Part shown: positions 1 through 8,054 of the stretch, piece by piece | Layout of the letters: every line of letters begins with the position of its first letter | How positions within the stretch are numbered: position 1 is the first letter of the stretch | Assembly: GCA_029264355.1 (NCBI GenBank) | Contig: JARIBW010000047.1 | Coordinates: forward strand, 1 to 43,071 | DNA length: 43,071 nt | DNA from: Collinsella sp. | GTDB lineage: Bacteria > Actinomycetota > Coriobacteriia > Coriobacteriales > Coriobacteriaceae | Direction: 5' to 3' | Position numbers and translations under genes: made by a program | The notes under the pieces: generated by a model | What the model saw: only the letters and a program-made list of their open reading frames with translations | Databases searched by the model: none | What the model was told of the DNA's origin: nothing

Positions 1-3
1 CGC

Positions 4-1056
4 CTATTCGGCGAAACGGTTCTTGTGATCCCAGCTGTGACGATACAGGTCATCCGAGACCAGGTAGTCGTAGATGTCGTCCACGATCTCGATGCCGCCG
101 GCCTCCTTCGTGGCCTTGATCCTGCCCTGCGCACGCTCACCCGGCCAGTAGACCTTGTCGAATCCGACACCCGGCTTGACCGCATTAAGCTCGTCGATGA
201 CCTCGGCCATGTGCTCGCGGAAGGCATCACCACCGCAGAAGAACTCGGGGTTGATGACGACGTTCAGGTGCCCCAGTCGACGCCCCTCGGAAAGATCGTG
301 GTACATGGAGCTGACGTGCTTGCCAGCCGGGACGCCCAGCAGGACGCCGGACAAGATGTCGACCATCATCATGAGGCCGTAGCCCTTGGGGCCCGCGATC
401 GCCACAAGCGCGTTGACCTTGTGGGGATCGGTAACGGGCAGGCCGTCCTCATCGACCGCCCAACCCTCGGGGATCGAGCGACCGGCACTCTTGGCGTCCA
501 AGATCTTGCCCCAGGCCTGCACGGTGGTCGCCATATCGAAGCTCACGATGCGCCCATCAGACGTCGGGGCGGCCAAGGCAATGGGGTTGGTGCCGTAAAA
601 CGGCTCGGCGCCGCCATAGGGAATGACCATGGGGTCGGATTGCGTGCAGGAAAGGCCGATCATGCCCTCCTTCGCCGCCATCTCCGTGTAGTAGCCGATG
701 GCCCCGGTGTGCGAGACGTTCGAAACGCCCACGAAACCGATGCCGTTCTCCCGCGCCATGTCGATGGCTCGGCGCATTCCCTCGATGGCGAACGGATAGC
801 CGCAGCCGTTGTCGGCGTCCAAGATGCCGGTGCACGGGCCCGTCTGCTCCCAGGTCACCTTGGGATCGATGGTCATTCCGCCCTTGGAGATGCGCTCGGT
901 GTAATACTCGACACGGACCTCTCCGTGGCTGTGCAGGCCGCGCTCGCTCGACCAGGTGAGCACCTCGGCCATATCGTCGGCATGATCGTCGTGCATGCCT
1001 GCCGCCATGAACTTCTTCTTCATCAGGGACTTGAGTTCTTCACGTGAAACGAGCAT
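4..1056 (-). CDS. allD: Ureidoglycolate dehydrogenase (AllD), malate/L-lactate dehydrogenase family
   Basis: NAD-dependent oxidation of ureidoglycolate to oxalurate in anaerobic allantoin breakdown; cytoplasmic. The 350-residue product follows E. coli AllD, as I recall that sequence, along its whole length: an early RGxHSHGxVRVEYY segment, a QSDPMVxPxGGAE segment, FDMATTVQAWGK, AAGPKGYGLMMM, VSSMY and a C-terminal GIEIVDDIY. Length is normal for the family. The frame is open upstream to 1143, but the ATG at 1056 is preceded by GGGAGG at good spacing and starts the family-typical N-terminus, so I chose it. It is the last gene in view of a minus-strand operon with two symporters, a DUF2877 protein and the FdrA-DUF1116 fusion, which supports AllD over sulfolactate or malate dehydrogenase relatives. 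The stop lies 4 bases from the window edge, so further operon genes (for example a carbamate kinase) may lie outside. Confidence 0.88.
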   Translation of the reverse strand: MLVSREELKSLMKKKFMAAGMHDDHADDMAEVLTWSSERGLHSHGEVRVEYYTERISKGGMTIDPKVTWEQTGPCTGILDADNGCGYPFAIEGMRRAIDMARENGIGFVGVSNVSHTGAIGYYTEMAAKEGMIGLSCTQSDPMVIPYGGAEPFYGTNPIALAAPTSDGRIVSFDMATTVQAWGKILDAKSAGRSIPEGWAVDEDGLPVTDPHKVNALVAIAGPKGYGLMMMVDILSGVLLGVPAGKHVSSMYHDLSEGRRLGHLNVVINPEFFCGGDAFREHMAEVIDELNAVKPGVGFDKVYWPGERAQGRIKATKEAGGIEIVDDIYDYLVSDDLYRHSWDHKNRFAE

Positions 1057-1139
1057 GGGTGATACCTCCCGAAACGAGATGATGAAACTGATTTTGAAAC
1101 CGATAGATGCCGAGTTGCGAATAAATTCAGGCGATGCCC

Positions 1140-2390
1140 TCACACATCACCGTTGAACACGTCGTAGTCGATCCCCCCTTCGCTCTTGGCCACGAGTATC
1201 GCGCAGAACACGTCAGAGTTGACGTTCAGCGTCGTGCGGATGGCGGCCACGATGTACTCCAACCCGCCGAGGATGGCGATCGCATCCATAGGCAAGCCGA
1301 GGGCGGGGATCAGCATGGTGAGGGAGATCAAAGATGCCCCGGGTGCCACGGCGTTCGCCATCGACAGCGCCCAAGCGATGAAACAAACGGTGATGAGCGC
1401 ACTGCCCGTGAATTCCATGTTGTACATCTGCGATACGAAGACCGCCGTCAGCGCCATATGCAGAGCCGACCCGTTTGAGTTGATCGACACACCGAGAGGA
1501 AGGACCAAGTTGGAGATCTCCCGATCGAGGCCGATCCGGTTCTTGGCGTCCTCCATCTCGACCGGCAGGGTGACCGCCGAGGAAATGGTCGAGGCCGCCA
1601 TGACGGTCATGCGGAACATCTTTCGTGCGAGACGCACGATGGACATCTTGCAGGTAACGGCGATGACGATGAACCAGGCGACAGTGAAGATCGCGGTGCC
1701 GGCGGCGAGAGCGACGATGTACTTGCCGATGGGTAGCAGGATATCGAAGCCGAGAGAGCCAATGGATGCCGAAACATACGCGAAGATTCCGATAGGGGCC
1801 ACGTTCATCACGATGCGGATGATCGCTAGCAAGATCTGATTGAGCTCCTGTACCCAGCGATAGAACACGGGCTCTACACCGTTGGCCTCGTGCACGACCA
1901 CGATTCCCACGCCGAAGAAGACGGCGAAGACGATGCAGGGCACCATGGAGCCCGAGGCTATCGAACCGATGATATTGCTCGGGAAAAAGCCAAGGATGGT
2001 CTCCTGCAGCGTCATGGAGGTCGCCTGGAGATCGGTTGTCGCGTTCTGCACGAGCGCCGTGTCGGCCAGGCCCGCCCCGGGGTTCACCACCAGGGCCGTG
2101 AGGATGCCGAAAGCCGAAGCCAGAAGCGATGAGCCGAGGAACAGGACGATGGCCTTGAGACCGATACTGCCCAGCTGCTTGAACGACAGGGCCCCGATTG
2201 CCTCGATGATCTGGCACATCACGAATGGGACGATACCCATCTGAATCAGGCGGAAGAACACGTCGCCGATAAACTTGATATCGCCCATCCTGGGGCCGAA
2301 GACAAGACCGGAGGCGATGCCGAGCACCATGGCCACGATCATGGCGATGGTTGGACTGTACTTGCGTTTCTTGACAGCGGTTGAATTCAT
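1140..2390 (-). CDS. Dicarboxylate/amino acid:cation symporter (DAACS family), copy 2
   Basis: Polytopic membrane protein that would import an organic acid or amino acid with Na+ or H+. About 416 residues with the glutamate/dicarboxylate-transporter pattern: repeated hydrophobic segments, a serine-rich ISSAVTLP re-entrant loop around residue 270, the LPLGVSINSNGSALHM core and a GASLISLTMLIPALGLP tip. An in-frame GTG lies at 2399, but the GAGGAG at 2403-2408 is too close to it and suits the ATG at 2390 better. The start is therefore moderately certain. It sits between a paralogue (2607-3869) and allD and is clearly related to that paralogue in the core motifs. Given the neighbours, a ureido acid such as ureidoglycolate, oxamate or allantoate is a reasonable substrate guess, but the sequence does not show it. 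A 216-base gap with hairpins upstream suggests separate control from copy 1. Confidence 0.9.
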   Translation of the reverse strand: MNSTAVKKRKYSPTIAMIVAMVLGIASGLVFGPRMGDIKFIGDVFFRLIQMGIVPFVMCQIIEAIGALSFKQLGSIGLKAIVLFLGSSLLASAFGILTALVVNPGAGLADTALVQNATTDLQATSMTLQETILGFFPSNIIGSIASGSMVPCIVFAVFFGVGIVVVHEANGVEPVFYRWVQELNQILLAIIRIVMNVAPIGIFAYVSASIGSLGFDILLPIGKYIVALAAGTAIFTVAWFIVIAVTCKMSIVRLARKMFRMTVMAASTISSAVTLPVEMEDAKNRIGLDREISNLVLPLGVSINSNGSALHMALTAVFVSQMYNMEFTGSALITVCFIAWALSMANAVAPGASLISLTMLIPALGLPMDAIAILGGLEYIVAAIRTTLNVNSDVFCAILVAKSEGGIDYDVFNGDV

Positions 2391-2522
2391 TCGAATCACG
2401 CACTCCTCAGGGGACCACTCTCCCCCCTATTGGATGGTCACACCCCACGACGCCTTGGGCGCGGGGCCGCCCGCCCATGAAAGCGGACGACAAGGCTTTT
2501 AGGTCCGAGTGGGGACCAAGCT

Positions 2523-2580
2523 CACGCATCGCACAAGGCGATGCAACAACGGGGCGCGGTTGCGATCGCGCGCCCCATCG
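2523..2580 (-). terminator. Two hairpins downstream of symporter copy 1
   Basis: Two adjacent inverted repeats lie in the gap between the symporters. GCATCGC at 2526-2532 pairs with GCGATGC at 2538-2544. GGGGCGCG at 2551-2558 pairs with CGCGCCCC at 2569-2576. On the minus strand the second stem is followed by GTTGTTGC, a poor U-tract. They may end or attenuate transcription after the gene at 2607-3869 and partly isolate the two downstream genes. Termination itself is inferred. Confidence 0.45.
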
Positions 2581-2606
2581 CAACGAAACGTAAATCCAAG
2601 CAAGGC

Positions 2607-3869
2607 CTATGCCGCCTCGGCGTACTCCTTCTTTCCGTCGAAGACATCGTGGTCGATACCGTCAGGCCCAGCCACGAGCATGGCGGCAAAGATGTCACCA
2701 CCAACGTTGAGCGGGGTGCGGCAGGCACCGGTCGGGTACTCGAGCCCGCCGAAGATGCCAATAGCGGAGATGGGCAGGCCGAGAGCGGGAACCATCATGG
2801 TAAGGGACACCAGGGAGGCACCCGGAGTCGCGGCGTTCACGAAGGAGATCATGGTGCAGATAACCCAGCAGGTAAGGAGCTCTGACGGACCGAACTCGAT
2901 ACCATAGAGCTGGGCGATGCACAAAGCATCGACGGTCATGTGGATGGCCACGCCGTTGGAGTTCAGGGGGACTCCAAGGGGCAGAAGGACGTCAACCACG
3001 TCGGAACGAATGCCGATCTTTTTCTTAGAGTCCTCCATGGCGGTGGGCAGCGTGACGGCAGACGAGATGGTGGTGAATCCGGTGACGAGGCTGCGAGTCA
3101 TCTTGATGGCCAGCTTCACCGGGCTGACGCGGCAGTACAGGCCGCACACGACAAAGTAAGCGGCGAACATGATAAGCATACCGAGGACCATGACCATGAA
3201 GTATTTGGCCAGCGGCATCAGCACGTCCATACCCATGGAACCGACCATGGAGGAAACGTAGCAGAAGATTCCGATGGGCGCGAAGTTCATGACGGCGCGA
3301 ATTATGTTGAGCAGGAGGTCAGAGGTCTCGCAGAGCAGGTCGTACACCATGCACTCACCATTGTGCTCGTGACGCCAGAAGCTGATCACCAGGCCGAGGG
3401 CAACGGCGAAGATGATGATCTGGATCATGGAGCCGTTGGACAGGGAAGCGACGATGTTGTTGCCGAAAAAGCTGGTCAACGTATCCTGGATGCTCATCAT
3501 CGCTGTGGCCTCGCCCTCGAAATTGGCGTTGGCCATGACCGCCTCGGTACCAGCTCCGGCACCGGGCTTGAACACAACCCCCAGGAAAATGCCGAGGGCA
3601 GCGGCGATGCCGGAGGACACGATGAAGACGATAACACCTTTGAGACCGATTCCAGAAAGCGTCTGAGGCGTGAGGCCGCCGACGGACTTGATGACGGTCG
3701 CCATGACAAAGATGGGAATACACATCTGGATCAGGCGGAAGAAGATATCGCCGATGAATTGGATCTGGGACATCGCCTCGCCGCCGATGAGACCCGCGAT
3801 CACCGCGGCCAGCATCGAGAGCAGCAGCAGGACGGTGATGTCCATCTTTTTCTTCTTTGCTTCTGCCAT
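2607..3869 (-). CDS. Dicarboxylate/amino acid:cation symporter (DAACS family), copy 1
   Basis: 420-residue sodium/proton-dependent symporter with the same signature blocks as its neighbour: GDIFFRLIQM near the N-terminus, the TISSAVTLP serine-containing loop, LPLGVPLNSNGVAIHM, and GASLVSLTMMVPALGLP. The start ATG has a clear upstream AGAGGAAGG at good spacing. It lies 44 bases downstream of the DUF2877 gene, so it is probably in the oxamate-carbamoyltransferase operon. The two tandem copies have diverged in the residues flanking the NSNG core, which hints at different substrates, for example a paired uptake and product-exchange function. That is inference; the family covers glutamate, aspartate, C4-dicarboxylates and serine/threonine. 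Confidence 0.92.
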   Translation of the reverse strand: MAEAKKKKMDITVLLLLSMLAAVIAGLIGGEAMSQIQFIGDIFFRLIQMCIPIFVMATVIKSVGGLTPQTLSGIGLKGVIVFIVSSGIAAALGIFLGVVFKPGAGAGTEAVMANANFEGEATAMMSIQDTLTSFFGNNIVASLSNGSMIQIIIFAVALGLVISFWRHEHNGECMVYDLLCETSDLLLNIIRAVMNFAPIGIFCYVSSMVGSMGMDVLMPLAKYFMVMVLGMLIMFAAYFVVCGLYCRVSPVKLAIKMTRSLVTGFTTISSAVTLPTAMEDSKKKIGIRSDVVDVLLPLGVPLNSNGVAIHMTVDALCIAQLYGIEFGPSELLTCWVICTMISFVNAATPGASLVSLTMMVPALGLPISAIGIFGGLEYPTGACRTPLNVGGDIFAAMLVAGPDGIDHDVFDGKKEYAEAA

Positions 3870-3913
3870 GTCTTACCTTCCTCTCTTTTACCAACCCACT
3901 GAGGGGCCGGAAG

Positions 3914-4813
3914 TTATACCAAACAACAGAACGCGGCCGAGAACCCCAGAAGGCTGTCGGCCCCAGAGGTGTGGCCGACAGACAAGACCCGGCCTGCCTC
4001 CGAGGCGAGCGCCTCGTGATGGCACGATTCGAGCGCACCGAGGAGAGAGATGTAATCCCCGTTCGCATGCCCATCGCACATGGCACGCAGGTACGCTTCG
4101 CTCACCGCCGTGGTCTTGCCGGGAACCGAACGCACGACTTCCTCGAAGAACCGTTCCGTTTGCAATGCAGCTCGACCACCATGGATATAGCGCAGACCGG
4201 TCCCAAAACCCATGAGGACATCATCCCCCGATGGGGTGAGGCCCAGCCCGCGTCCCAACAGATAACCGACCGCGCTGCGCATACCGCGTCGAGCGGCCTC
4301 GGCGCGCTCGGGCGAAACAGACGTCCCGCCCTCCCACATTGCCCGGGAGACCGCCGAAAAACGTGCGAGGTCCGCAAGCGACCGGCTGGCACGGGCGTCC
4401 CAGGGCAATCCGATACGGGCGGGCAGGTCGAAATCGGACATGCAGCGCGAGACCAGGATATCCATTCCCTCGAGGCGCTCTGGGCACGATGTGGGAACCG
4501 CCGTACCGAGAACCTCGACGGTGCTCAGATCAATCTCGACGACATCGGCCCGGCCATACAGGCGCAAGGCCCCGTTGCGGAAACTGACAAGGTCCCCAGG
4601 GCTCATGAGCCGGCTCAGATGGGACGCCCCCTCGGGTTCGACCGTCAACCCCAGGCAGGAAAGCGAAGAGTCGGCCGAGCCGATATGCAGCAGGAATCCG
4701 TTGAACCCGACGTTCAGGCTCGTGCGGAACACGCTGTGAACGCTTCCCGTCGCCACATGCGAATCCCGTTCGCTGACGACGTAGTCGCTGATTGAGAGGG
4801 CGTCCAGCTTCAT
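3914..4813 (-). CDS. allH: DUF2877 protein (YlbF/AllH-like), oxamate carbamoyltransferase component
   Basis: 299-residue soluble protein recognised as DUF2877 by its GYLLGRGLGLTPSGDDVLMGFGTGL segment (about residues 185-209) and the downstream VSEAYLRAMCDGHANGDYISLLGAL-like region. In E. coli the equivalent gene ylbF lies with fdrA and ylbE; I recall that these three (renamed allF, allG, allH) were reported to be required for oxamate carbamoyltransferase, which converts oxalurate and phosphate to oxamate and carbamoyl phosphate. Here it starts 12 bases after the stop of the FdrA-DUF1116 fusion, so the two are almost surely translated from one mRNA, and its ribosome binding site overlaps that stop region. 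The gene order matches E. coli, with the first two proteins fused. The role as a subunit is inferred from family and context. Confidence 0.8.
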   Translation of the reverse strand: MKLDALSISDYVVSERDSHVATGSVHSVFRTSLNVGFNGFLLHIGSADSSLSCLGLTVEPEGASHLSRLMSPGDLVSFRNGALRLYGRADVVEIDLSTVEVLGTAVPTSCPERLEGMDILVSRCMSDFDLPARIGLPWDARASRSLADLARFSAVSRAMWEGGTSVSPERAEAARRGMRSAVGYLLGRGLGLTPSGDDVLMGFGTGLRYIHGGRAALQTERFFEEVVRSVPGKTTAVSEAYLRAMCDGHANGDYISLLGALESCHHEALASEAGRVLSVGHTSGADSLLGFSAAFCCLV

Positions 4814-4825
4814 ATGCCGCCTCGC

Positions 4826-7800
4826 CTACTCGATACCGAGCTTGGCGCAGTACGCCTCGAGGGCCTTCTCGAAGCAGGCGAGCGGGGCGCGGACGGTACC
4901 GGCACCGACCTGGCCGATGCCCGCCTCTTTATGCGCGATGCCGGTGTTGATGATGGGCGTGATACCCGTCTCGACCACCTTGCGGATGTCGATGCCAAGG
5001 CAGGCCCCCTTGAAATCCCATGTCGGGATAGCCCAGTTGGGATTATGGGTGACGCAGATTTTCTCCATCTCGTTCGAGATGTTCAGCGCGTCTCCAAAGC
5101 CGCCGGCGCCGACGAACCGTGTGACGCCCGGTGCGGCCACCATGGCCATGCCACCGACGCCGACCGTCTCGCAAATCGCGGAGTCACCGTTGTCCGGGCA
5201 TCCGTCCTCAGCGGTGAATCCGGTGAAATACAGGCCGACCGGGGTGTTCACGGGAGCCACGAACCACTCGTCGCCCAATCCGGAAACGCGCACGCCGAAC
5301 TCGTAGCCGTTGCGCGTCATGGTGGAGACCACGCAGCCCTCGACGTCCTTGCGAACGTAGTCGACGATCGACTTGCCGGTCGCCATCATCACGTTCAGGA
5401 AGAACTGGTCAGTGTCGGCCAGGAACTGGATGACGCGCTGTTTGGCATCCTCGCTCGCATCGGTCTTGACGATGAGCGGGGCGACCTCCTTGAGGAAGTT
5501 GAGAGTGGCGGCCATGTTCCGCTGATGAAACTCATCGCCTTGGGTAATGGCGCGGGCCATCAGGACGTTCAGGTTGATACCGCCGTCGGAGAGCTTGAGT
5601 GCCTTGGCGAGCACCGGTCCGAGTTCGTCGGCCATCCAATGCAGGCGGTCGACGACCTCCTGGCTGTAGGCGCCAAACCGCAGGACCTTGCCGATGCCCT
5701 CGTTCATGGTGCAGTAGGCGACGGTGTCGTCGGCCAGGTTCCGAACCACGAGCACGGCCATGTTCGCCGAGGTGATACCACCCATGGGGCCTACGGCGTG
5801 GCAGTGGTGGCAGGGGATGAACTCGACCTCGCCCGCGGAGAGCATGGCCAGGGCCTCCTCCTCGGTCTTCGCCCAGCCCTCGAAGAGGGCGGCACCTATG
5901 CACGAACCCCTCATCGGCCCCTGCATGTTCTCCCAGCAAATCGGAGGACCAGCATGGAGCAGGGTCTTCTGGGCGCGATTGAGCTCGGGGATGACGGTCT
6001 TGGCCGGGACGACGTCGACCAGCACGGGCTGCGACTCCTTGAACCGCTCGCAGATGCGCGCGTTCGCCTCGTCGATACCCTCAATCTTCTCCAGCTCGCT
6101 GAGCAGGTGGATCATGCGCTTATTGCCGCCGGCCTTCGGCTTCCACGTGTATTGGACGCTCTCGGCGCCATATGCGCGCAGCGGGTCGTTGAAGCTCTCG
6201 ACGCCAACGTTGATGACACGCGGCTTGGCGGTGAGCAGCTCCATGACGGCCTCGGAGGGCTCGGGCAACGGGCTGTCATCCTTGATCTCGTAGGGGACGA
6301 CGCCGCGATCGGCCTCGGTGAACTCGATGCCCTTGAAGGCGAGGGCGGCGCGGACGGCCATGGCGTTGCTGGGCTCCATGATGGCACCGGCCTCTTCGAG
6401 CAGCCTCACGGAACGATCGTAATCCTGGGGATCGTGATGAGTGCCCACGACGGTGCCCACGAATCTGACCTCGCGCCCCTCGGAGCGCGCGGACTCGATG
6501 CACTCCGCTATGACCGGGGCGAGCTCGGCGGCCATGTCGGGATGGCAACCGTAGCCGAGAACGCAGTCGAAGAGAATGACGCCCGTGGTGTCCTTGTCGG
6601 CGTAATCGCGCATCATGCGGATACGGACCTCAGGGTCGATCATGGGGTGCGGACGGCCCTGCGTGTACACGTCGTCGCCGAGATCGATGACGTCGTAGCC
6701 GTCGTGGCGCAGCATGTAGCCGTCTTCCTTGATGATGGAGCCGAGCTTGAGAGCCTCGGTGACCATCATCGCGGCCTCTCCGGCGAGCGTGCCGCCGGAA
6801 TACAGGCCGATCACGGTCTTGTCCTTGGGAAGCGGGGATTGCACCTCGACGTCGAGAGGCTCGAGGTAGTTCTTCTTGACGGCCTCCCCATTCGCCAAAT
6901 CGACGGCGATGCGCGCGGCCTCCTCGAGGGTGTGCGCGAGGTGCACCTTCCCGAGATGCGCCTCGGGCTTTTCGCCGATGAAGATGGCGACAACCGGCTT
7001 TTCGCACTTCTCCAGCAGATCGACGACCTCATCGCGGACGGCGGGCGCCGGCGGTTTGGAGATGACGCATATGACGTCGGTGGGATCGTGATGCTCGAGG
7101 GCGACGATGGCATCCTTGACCGTCACGGCGCCGACCTTCTCGTTGAGATCGCGGCCACCGGTCCCTATGGCGTGTACGCACCCGCCGCCCAGACGGTCGA
7201 TCATGCAGGTGACCTCCTGGATGCCGGTGCCCGAAGCGCCCACGATGCCGATGTTGCCTGGGTTGATGACGTTGGTGAAGGCGATTGGCACAGAAGAGAC
7301 CACCCCGGTCCCGCAGTCGGGGCCCATGAAGAGGAGCCCCTGCTCATGTGCCTTGCGCTTGAGACGGACCTCGTCCTCCAGGGGGACGTTGTCGGTGAAG
7401 GAGAAGACGTTCAGGCCCAGGTCGAGGGCCCGCTCGAGCTCGGGCGCCGCATACTCGCCGGGGATGGAGAACAGCGCCATGTTCGCCTCGGGCAACATGG
7501 CCATGGCCTCCTCCCAGCTCGTCGCCTCGGCGGGCGCCCCGGCCGCTTCCTTCTTTGTGGAGAGGTCTGACAGGAAGGTCTCGGCCTCCGCCAATACGGT
7601 CTCCATGACACCCTCGTCTTCGGTCTCGACGACGATGACCATATCGCTGGGGGCAGCCGCCTCCGCCTCGGTCGTCAACAGGCCAGCGGCCCGGTAGATA
7701 TCCTTATTCGCATCGGTGCCCATCATGATCTGGCTCTGGACGACACCGTCGAGCGTGTTGATCTTATTGGTCAGCAGCATCAGGTTGATGGAATCCTGAT

Positions 7801-7831
7801 AGGAGTTTTGCTTGACCACGGTTTTCAGCAT
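4826..7831 (-). CDS. FdrA-DUF1116 fusion protein (FdrA/AllF joined to YlbE/AllG)
   Basis: A 1001-residue single ORF joining two proteins that are separate in E. coli. Residues 1 to about 565 are FdrA: an N-terminal alpha/beta region, then a CoA-ligase-like nucleotide-binding part with GASGTG near residue 197 and GTGGRDLNEKVG after it. From about residue 573 (a Met encoded at 6113-6115) the sequence follows E. coli YlbE closely, with LLHAGPP, a CHHCHAVGPMGG motif near residue 673, GDEFHQRN and a long conserved C-terminus ending ...GIGQVGAGTVRAPLACFE. The start at 7831 has a strong GAGGAGGAA site; the open frame upstream to 8407 is not used. Expected function: the catalytic part of oxamate carbamoyltransferase with the DUF2877 partner. 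No stop, frameshift or clear internal ribosome site is seen at the junction, so it looks like a real fusion. Confidence 0.88.
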   Translation of the reverse strand: MLKTVVKQNSYQDSINLMLLTNKINTLDGVVQSQIMMGTDANKDIYRAAGLLTTEAEAAAPSDMVIVVETEDEGVMETVLAEAETFLSDLSTKKEAAGAPAEATSWEEAMAMLPEANMALFSIPGEYAAPELERALDLGLNVFSFTDNVPLEDEVRLKRKAHEQGLLFMGPDCGTGVVSSVPIAFTNVINPGNIGIVGASGTGIQEVTCMIDRLGGGCVHAIGTGGRDLNEKVGAVTVKDAIVALEHHDPTDVICVISKPPAPAVRDEVVDLLEKCEKPVVAIFIGEKPEAHLGKVHLAHTLEEAARIAVDLANGEAVKKNYLEPLDVEVQSPLPKDKTVIGLYSGGTLAGEAAMMVTEALKLGSIIKEDGYMLRHDGYDVIDLGDDVYTQGRPHPMIDPEVRIRMMRDYADKDTTGVILFDCVLGYGCHPDMAAELAPVIAECIESARSEGREVRFVGTVVGTHHDPQDYDRSVRLLEEAGAIMEPSNAMAVRAALAFKGIEFTEADRGVVPYEIKDDSPLPEPSEAVMELLTAKPRVINVGVESFNDPLRAYGAESVQYTWKPKAGGNKRMIHLLSELEKIEGIDEANARICERFKESQPVLVDVVPAKTVIPELNRAQKTLLHAGPPICWENMQGPMRGSCIGAALFEGWAKTEEEALAMLSAGEVEFIPCHHCHAVGPMGGITSANMAVLVVRNLADDTVAYCTMNEGIGKVLRFGAYSQEVVDRLHWMADELGPVLAKALKLSDGGINLNVLMARAITQGDEFHQRNMAATLNFLKEVAPLIVKTDASEDAKQRVIQFLADTDQFFLNVMMATGKSIVDYVRKDVEGCVVSTMTRNGYEFGVRVSGLGDEWFVAPVNTPVGLYFTGFTAEDGCPDNGDSAICETVGVGGMAMVAAPGVTRFVGAGGFGDALNISNEMEKICVTHNPNWAIPTWDFKGACLGIDIRKVVETGITPIINTGIAHKEAGIGQVGAGTVRAPLACFEKALEAYCAKLGIE

Positions 7832-8054
7832 TGCTTCCTCCTCATCGTTCGTTGCGCCATCGCAAGGATCAACCGCGCTGTGCACACGGCCCGCTTTCCC
7901 GGGATGCGGGCATGCTCGCGCTATAGGAGATTGAAGCATGTGGTATTCATGAATACATTTCCCGATTGGATAAGTTTTTATCGATATTTTTAACCTTTTG
8001 GAAAATGTGGATGGAACAGAATGTCGATAAGCTGATTGACGATGAAGGAGTGAG
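7832..8054. promoter_or_regulatory. Divergent promoter region with perfect 14-bp palindrome
   Basis: This 223-base region separates the fdrA-like operon (minus) from pucR (plus). Its centre (about 7940-8010) is strikingly AT-rich against GC-rich surroundings, as expected for promoters. It holds the perfect palindrome GTATTCATGAATAC at 7943-7956, a good operator candidate for the adjacent PucR regulator. The RBS of the fusion gene (7835-7843) and of pucR (GAAGGAG, about 8044-8050) bracket it. I could not place convincing -35/-10 pairs with correct spacing. Confidence 0.5.

Noticed and set aside
4814-7570. Plus-strand ORF of 918 codons opposite the FdrA-DUF1116 gene
   Set aside because: Antisense shadow of a clearly conserved gene; no recognisable domains.
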